Below, one piece after another: positions 42,054 to 45,772 of a DNA stretch of 45,772 nt; within the stretch, counting starts at the first letter, position 1, and each line of letters begins with the position of its first letter. Made by a program: the position numbers and the translations under genes. The notes under the pieces are model-generated. The model saw nothing but the letters and a program-made list of their open reading frames with translations, searched no databases and was not told the DNA's origin. This DNA comes from GCA-002700125 sp964434385 (GTDB taxonomy: Bacteria; Chloroflexota; Dehalococcoidia; Lucifugimonadales; Lucifugimonadaceae), in assembly GCA_964434385.1 (NCBI GenBank), contig CAYSUW010000011.1, forward strand, positions 1 through 45,772. Direction: 5' to 3'.

Positions 42054-43862
42054 GTGAGAAAATCAAATTTAAGAAACATAGCTATAATTGCACACGTTGA
42101 CCATGGAAAAACTACTTTGGTAGATGACCTTTTAAAGCAAAGCGGAACGTTCGACTCTCACAAGATAATTGAAGAAAGAGTTTTGGACTCAATGGATCTA
42201 GAAAAAGAACGTGGAATAACGATATCTGCAAAAAATACAGCAATATTTTATAAAAATATAAAAGTAAATGTTGTTGATACTCCTGGACATTCAGATTTTG
42301 GAGGAGAAGTAGAAAGAAGTTTAAATTTAGTTGATGGAGTTCTATTACTAGTTGATTCTAGTGAGGGACCATTACCTCAAACAAGATTTGTTTTACAAAA
42401 AGCTCTTAATAAAAAACTTCCTGTAATTTTAGTAATAAATAAAATTGATAGGCCTGATGCAAGAATTAAAGAAGTAATCGATGAAGTCTATGAGCTATTC
42501 ATAGATTTAGGTGCAAATGATGAACAAATTGATTTTCCAATAATTTATACCAATGCACGAGAAGGGATTGCAAAAATCAAATTAGAAGATGATTCTGATG
42601 ACTTGACTCCACTTTTTGAACTTATTATATCTAAAATTGATGGCCCTGAATCTGATGATAATAAAATTACTCAATTTCTAATTACTAATTTGGATTACGA
42701 TCCATATTTAGGGCAAATTGCTATTGGAAGACTTGGAAATGGAGAGATTAAATTAGATAGTCCATATAGCTTATGCACAAAAGAAGGCATAAAAAATAAT
42801 CAAAAATTATCTGCATGCTTTACATTTAATGGACTGTCAAAAACAAAAGTTGAAAAGTTAGAAGCAGGTGACATTATTGCAATTTCTGGAATAGAAGGAG
42901 TCGAAATTGGAGATACTATTTCTGATAATGATAACCCAAAACCTTTACCTAGAATAGAAATTGATAGCCCAACTGTATCAATGTATTTTCAAGTTAATAA
43001 TAGTCCTTTTGCAGGAAAAGAGGGCAAATATTTAACTTCAAGACACTTAAGTGAAAGACTTAAAAAAGAAACTTTAGTAAACGTGTCTTTGAAAATTATT
43101 CCTACAAATTCCGCCGATATTTTTGAAGTTTGTGGCAGAGGAGAGTTACAAATGGCTGTACTAATTGAAACTATGAGAAGAGAAGGTTATGAATTTATGG
43201 TATCTAAACCAATTGTAATAACTAAAGAAGAAAATGGGAGAAAACTAGAACCAGTAGAGCATGTTTATTTAGATTTACCTGAGCAAAATGTTGGAACAAT
43301 AACAGAAAAACTTTCTGAAAGAAAAGGAGTAATGGTAAATCTGCAAAATAATGGTTCTGGAAGAGCAATGCTTGAATTTAAAATACCAGCAAGAGGCTTA
43401 ATAGGTTTTAGGAGTCAATATTTAACTGATACTAAAGGTGCAGGAATCATGAATACTTTATTTGATTCTTATGAACCTTGGTTTGGTCCTATTCCTAAAA
43501 GAAGTAATGGCGTTTTAGTTGGTGATAGGCAAGGTAATGTTACTTCTTTTGCATATTTGGCTATGGCTGAAAGAGGAATATTATTTACTTCAGTAGGAAC
43601 TGAAGTTTATGAAGGAATGATCATAGGTGAAAGGAATAGGCTTGGAGATCTTGATGTAAACATAACTAAAGAAAAAAAACTAACTAATATGAGAGCGGCA
43701 GGTTCTGATTCAACAGTTACATTAAGGCCCCCAAAAATAATGTCTCTTGATAAATGCATTGAGTTTATTGATGATGATGAGTTAATTGAAGTTACCCCCA
43801 AAACTATAAGAATGAGAAAAAGAGAATTAAATAAAAATAAAAGAGAGAAACAGGCAAAGTAA
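42054..43862 (+). CDS. typA: Ribosome-associated GTPase TypA/BipA
   Basis: A 602-residue translational GTPase. G1 is AHVDHGKTT, G2 region ERGITISAKNTAI, G3 DTPGHSDFGGEVER, G4 NKIDRPDAR and G5 TNAREG. They are followed by the beta-barrel domain, EF-G-like domains and the BipA C-terminal domain with FRSQYLTDTKGAGIMNTLF. It binds ribosomes and helps assembly and translation at low temperature or stress. The start is GTG at 42054; the overlapping ATG at 42052 is followed at once by a stop. No ribosome site is seen, but TATAAA ends 7 bases before the GTG, so the message may be leaderless. Confidence 0.97.
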   Translation: MRKSNLRNIAIIAHVDHGKTTLVDDLLKQSGTFDSHKIIEERVLDSMDLEKERGITISAKNTAIFYKNIKVNVVDTPGHSDFGGEVERSLNLVDGVLLLVDSSEGPLPQTRFVLQKALNKKLPVILVINKIDRPDARIKEVIDEVYELFIDLGANDEQIDFPIIYTNAREGIAKIKLEDDSDDLTPLFELIISKIDGPESDDNKITQFLITNLDYDPYLGQIAIGRLGNGEIKLDSPYSLCTKEGIKNNQKLSACFTFNGLSKTKVEKLEAGDIIAISGIEGVEIGDTISDNDNPKPLPRIEIDSPTVSMYFQVNNSPFAGKEGKYLTSRHLSERLKKETLVNVSLKIIPTNSADIFEVCGRGELQMAVLIETMRREGYEFMVSKPIVITKEENGRKLEPVEHVYLDLPEQNVGTITEKLSERKGVMVNLQNNGSGRAMLEFKIPARGLIGFRSQYLTDTKGAGIMNTLFDSYEPWFGPIPKRSNGVLVGDRQGNVTSFAYLAMAERGILFTSVGTEVYEGMIIGERNRLGDLDVNITKEKKLTNMRAAGSDSTVTLRPPKIMSLDKCIEFIDDDELIEVTPKTIRMRKRELNKNKREKQAK

Positions 43863-43923
43863 GGATAAGAGGTTCTTTCAGTAGAGGTTATTTATTCACT
43901 AGATCAATCAAGTTTTCAGAACA

Positions 43924-45609
43924 TCACAATTTTTTAGTCATAAGTACATCTTCGACTAATATATCTACAGATAATTTTGGTGGGATATAAGTTTTTCCTT
44001 TATCATTATTTCCTAATTTGAATCCAATATAATTTTGTCTAGCAATATAATTACATATCGCTTTATATCGAGCCATACCTCCTGCATAAGGCATAAAAAC
44101 TCTCGGTTTTCCAGGAATATTTACTCCAAAGTACCAAGAATTCTCCTTTCCATGAATAAAAAGTGTCTCATTTACTACATCTTCATTATGCTCTACCCAT
44201 TTTTCCATTGAACCTTGAGTCGCTTCTATATAATTAATGTGATTTTTTTTCATGTATCCTAAACATTTTTCGATCCATTCAACATGTTGCTCTATAGGAA
44301 CAATCATATTACAAAGAACTGATGGACTTCCTGGTCCAGTAATAGTAAATAAATTTGGAAAGCCAGCAATTTGAATACCAAGAAAAGTTTTTGGACCATC
44401 CTTCCAAATATCTCTCAATTTCTTCCCATCTAGACCTTGAATATCTATATTAAGTAATGGGCCAGTCATTGCATCAAAACCTGTAGCAAAAACCAAAATA
44501 TCCACTTCATATTCTTCTTCTTTTGTCTTAATCCCTTTGGGGGTAATTGATTCAATAGGAGATGATTTAACATCGACCAAACTTACATTATTTCTATTAA
44601 ATGTTTCAAAATAATTAGTATCTATAGGAGGACGTTTAACACCAAACACATGATCAATATTTGTCAAAACTTTTCTTTTTTCTGGGTCTTTTACTATAGA
44701 TCCAATCTTTCTTTTTAAGAAATCAACTGCCATATCATTAGCTTTTTTATCGAATGCTATATCTTGAAAACACCCTCTAAAACTTAAACCACCACTTTCC
44801 CAAGCTCTTTCGAAAATTTCCTCACGTTCCTCTTCACTAACATCAAATATTTTGAGTTCTGAAAACAGAAAAGGATGCCCATTTGTATTAGATTGAATCA
44901 TTTTTTTAATTTTCTCACGATTTTTTCGAAGATATTTTTGAAAATCTGGGTTTAGAGGCCTGTTACTTGCAGGAACACTAAAATTTGGAGTTCTCTGAAA
45001 TACAGTAAGATGACTTGCAGTTTCAGCTATTATTGGAGCAGTCTGAATTCCTGTTGATCCAGTGCCAATCTGACCTACCCGTTTACCTTTAAAATCTACA
45101 CCTTCATGTGGCCATTCACCTGTATGGTACCAATCACCTTCAAAACTATCTAATCCAGAAAATTTAGGAATATTAGTTGAGGAGTTATCAAGACAACCTA
45201 CAGCTAATATAAGATAAGTACATTCAAACTTCTGCCCATCTTCATTTATCACAATCCACTTATTATTTAATCGATCATAATGAGCAGATAAAACTCGGGA
45301 ATTAAAATTTATATCTTTTTTTAAATCAAATTTCTCAGTTACATAATTCAAATATTTAATAACCTCTTCTTGCCCAGGATATCTCTCGGCCCACTCCCAT
45401 TCATCTAGAAGATCATCATCAAAATAGTAGTTATATGAGTGACTTTCTGAATCACATCGTGCACCAGGATACCTATTCCAATACCATGTTCCACCAACCC
45501 CATCCGCTGCTTCAAGAATTTTAACAGAAAAGCCTAATCTATCTCGAAGAGCAATAAGTTGATAAATACCAGAAAAGCCAGCACCTATAATTAAAGCATC
45601 AAGTTTCAT
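43924..45609 (-). CDS. Baeyer-Villiger-type flavin monooxygenase
   Basis: A 561-residue FAD- and NADPH-dependent monooxygenase. The first dinucleotide fold is GAGFSG, followed by GVGGTWYWNRYPGARCD, the Baeyer-Villiger fingerprint FEGDWYHTGEWP (F-x-G-x-x-x-H-x-x-x-W-P), and the second fold GTGSTG directly after it. VFATGFDAMTG is the ATG-containing motif near the C-terminal half. Family members insert oxygen into ketones (cyclohexanone, acetone and larger) to give esters or lactones. The ATG at 45609 leads directly to LDALIIGAGFSG; a TTG at 45624 is the alternative. Such enzymes are known to be numerous in marine SAR202 genomes and are thought to attack recalcitrant organics; the substrate here is unknown. 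It converges with typA. Confidence 0.95.
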   Translation of the reverse strand: MKLDALIIGAGFSGIYQLIALRDRLGFSVKILEAADGVGGTWYWNRYPGARCDSESHSYNYYFDDDLLDEWEWAERYPGQEEVIKYLNYVTEKFDLKKDINFNSRVLSAHYDRLNNKWIVINEDGQKFECTYLILAVGCLDNSSTNIPKFSGLDSFEGDWYHTGEWPHEGVDFKGKRVGQIGTGSTGIQTAPIIAETASHLTVFQRTPNFSVPASNRPLNPDFQKYLRKNREKIKKMIQSNTNGHPFLFSELKIFDVSEEEREEIFERAWESGGLSFRGCFQDIAFDKKANDMAVDFLKRKIGSIVKDPEKRKVLTNIDHVFGVKRPPIDTNYFETFNRNNVSLVDVKSSPIESITPKGIKTKEEEYEVDILVFATGFDAMTGPLLNIDIQGLDGKKLRDIWKDGPKTFLGIQIAGFPNLFTITGPGSPSVLCNMIVPIEQHVEWIEKCLGYMKKNHINYIEATQGSMEKWVEHNEDVVNETLFIHGKENSWYFGVNIPGKPRVFMPYAGGMARYKAICNYIARQNYIGFKLGNNDKGKTYIPPKLSVDILVEDVLMTKKL

Positions 45610-45680
45610 TTCATCTTTATACAATTAATGGTTATTCAATTGAAGTTAGCATATGTACATTATTGTAGTAAAACTATTTT

Positions 45681-45772
45681 TTACTTACCTCTAGCCATCT
45701 GTAGTAATGTAGCACCTACTGTAACTACTAAACCAGCCATAGCCAACATCGTTGGGTCTTGCATCATCTCTC
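45681..45772 (-). CDS. C-terminal end of a small membrane protein (partial at window edge)
   Basis: An open frame on the minus strand runs from the window edge to a TAA at 45681-45683. The visible part contains MMQDPTMLAMAGLVVTVGAT and ends in ARGK, that is, one hydrophobic helix and a basic tail. The frame stays open to the last base, and an ATG at 45767 has too little sequence ahead to judge. It is probably the end of a longer gene upstream of the monooxygenase. I do not recognise the family. Confidence 0.45.
   Translation of the reverse strand, partial: EMMQDPTMLAMAGLVVTVGATLLQMARGK

Overview
The window reads as a stretch of an AT-rich (about one third G+C in lines I sampled) bacterial chromosome, probably from a metagenome assembly: it opens on a 16S rRNA gene cut at the window edge and contains one 100-N scaffold gap. 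My best guess is a marine Chloroflexota of the SAR202/Dehalococcoidia type. The reasons are the general look of the 16S 5' two thirds, a solute-binding lipoprotein with the repeated Glu-Val-Lys linker common in Chloroflexi, and the gene mix of peptide-type ABC importers, sulfatase, Baeyer-Villiger-type flavin monooxygenase, amidohydrolase, D-2-hydroxyacid dehydrogenase and dehalogenase-like hydrolase. This placement is inference; I could not align the 16S.

Layout. 1-1001: 16S rRNA (minus) with its own promoter. 1143-9307 (plus): a tightly packed run of rhodanese, PfkB kinase, ahcY, metK, phosphohexomutase, MFS exporter and a two-gene ABC-2 exporter; the first half is a methyl-cycle operon. 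9309-13610 (minus): a tripartite MacB/LolD-like exporter with a giant membrane-fusion protein. 13776-23004 (minus): a complete Opp/Dpp-type importer (binding protein, two permeases, two ATPases) followed by a sulfatase, a sugar-phosphate nucleotidyltransferase (interrupted by the N gap) and a family-2 glycosyltransferase. 23081-23480: four tRNA genes (Trp, Leu-GAG, Cys, Leu-UAA) behind a consensus promoter. 23570-25301: PII protein and ammonium channel. 25468-32186: amidohydrolase, a membrane-anchored metallopeptidase, a CDP-alcohol phosphatidyltransferase plus PimA-like mannosyltransferase pair, gamma-glutamyltransferase and D-2-hydroxyacid dehydrogenase. 32191-38791 (minus): an ABC exporter, prfB with a programmed frameshift, and a second peptide-type importer lacking ATPase genes. 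38903-45772: an aberrant tRNA, glycerol kinase, a GC-rich dehalogenase-like hydrolase that looks acquired, typA/bipA, a flavin monooxygenase, and the tail of a small membrane protein.

How it fits together: the cell appears to be a heterotroph scavenging dissolved organic matter. Two importer sets bring in peptides or other small organics. Sulfatase, amidohydrolase, gamma-glutamyltransferase, monooxygenase, dehydrogenase and dehalogenase-like enzyme would trim them. Amt/PII handles ammonium, and MetK/AhcY with the kinase recycles S-adenosylmethionine. I saw no transposase, integrase, CRISPR array or phage gene. The points most worth following up are the aberrant GAA-anticodon tRNA, the very large membrane-fusion protein, the PII protein lacking the uridylylated tyrosine, the PIM-like lipid gene pair, the C-terminal sorting-like tail of the metallopeptidase and the compositionally foreign hydrolase.
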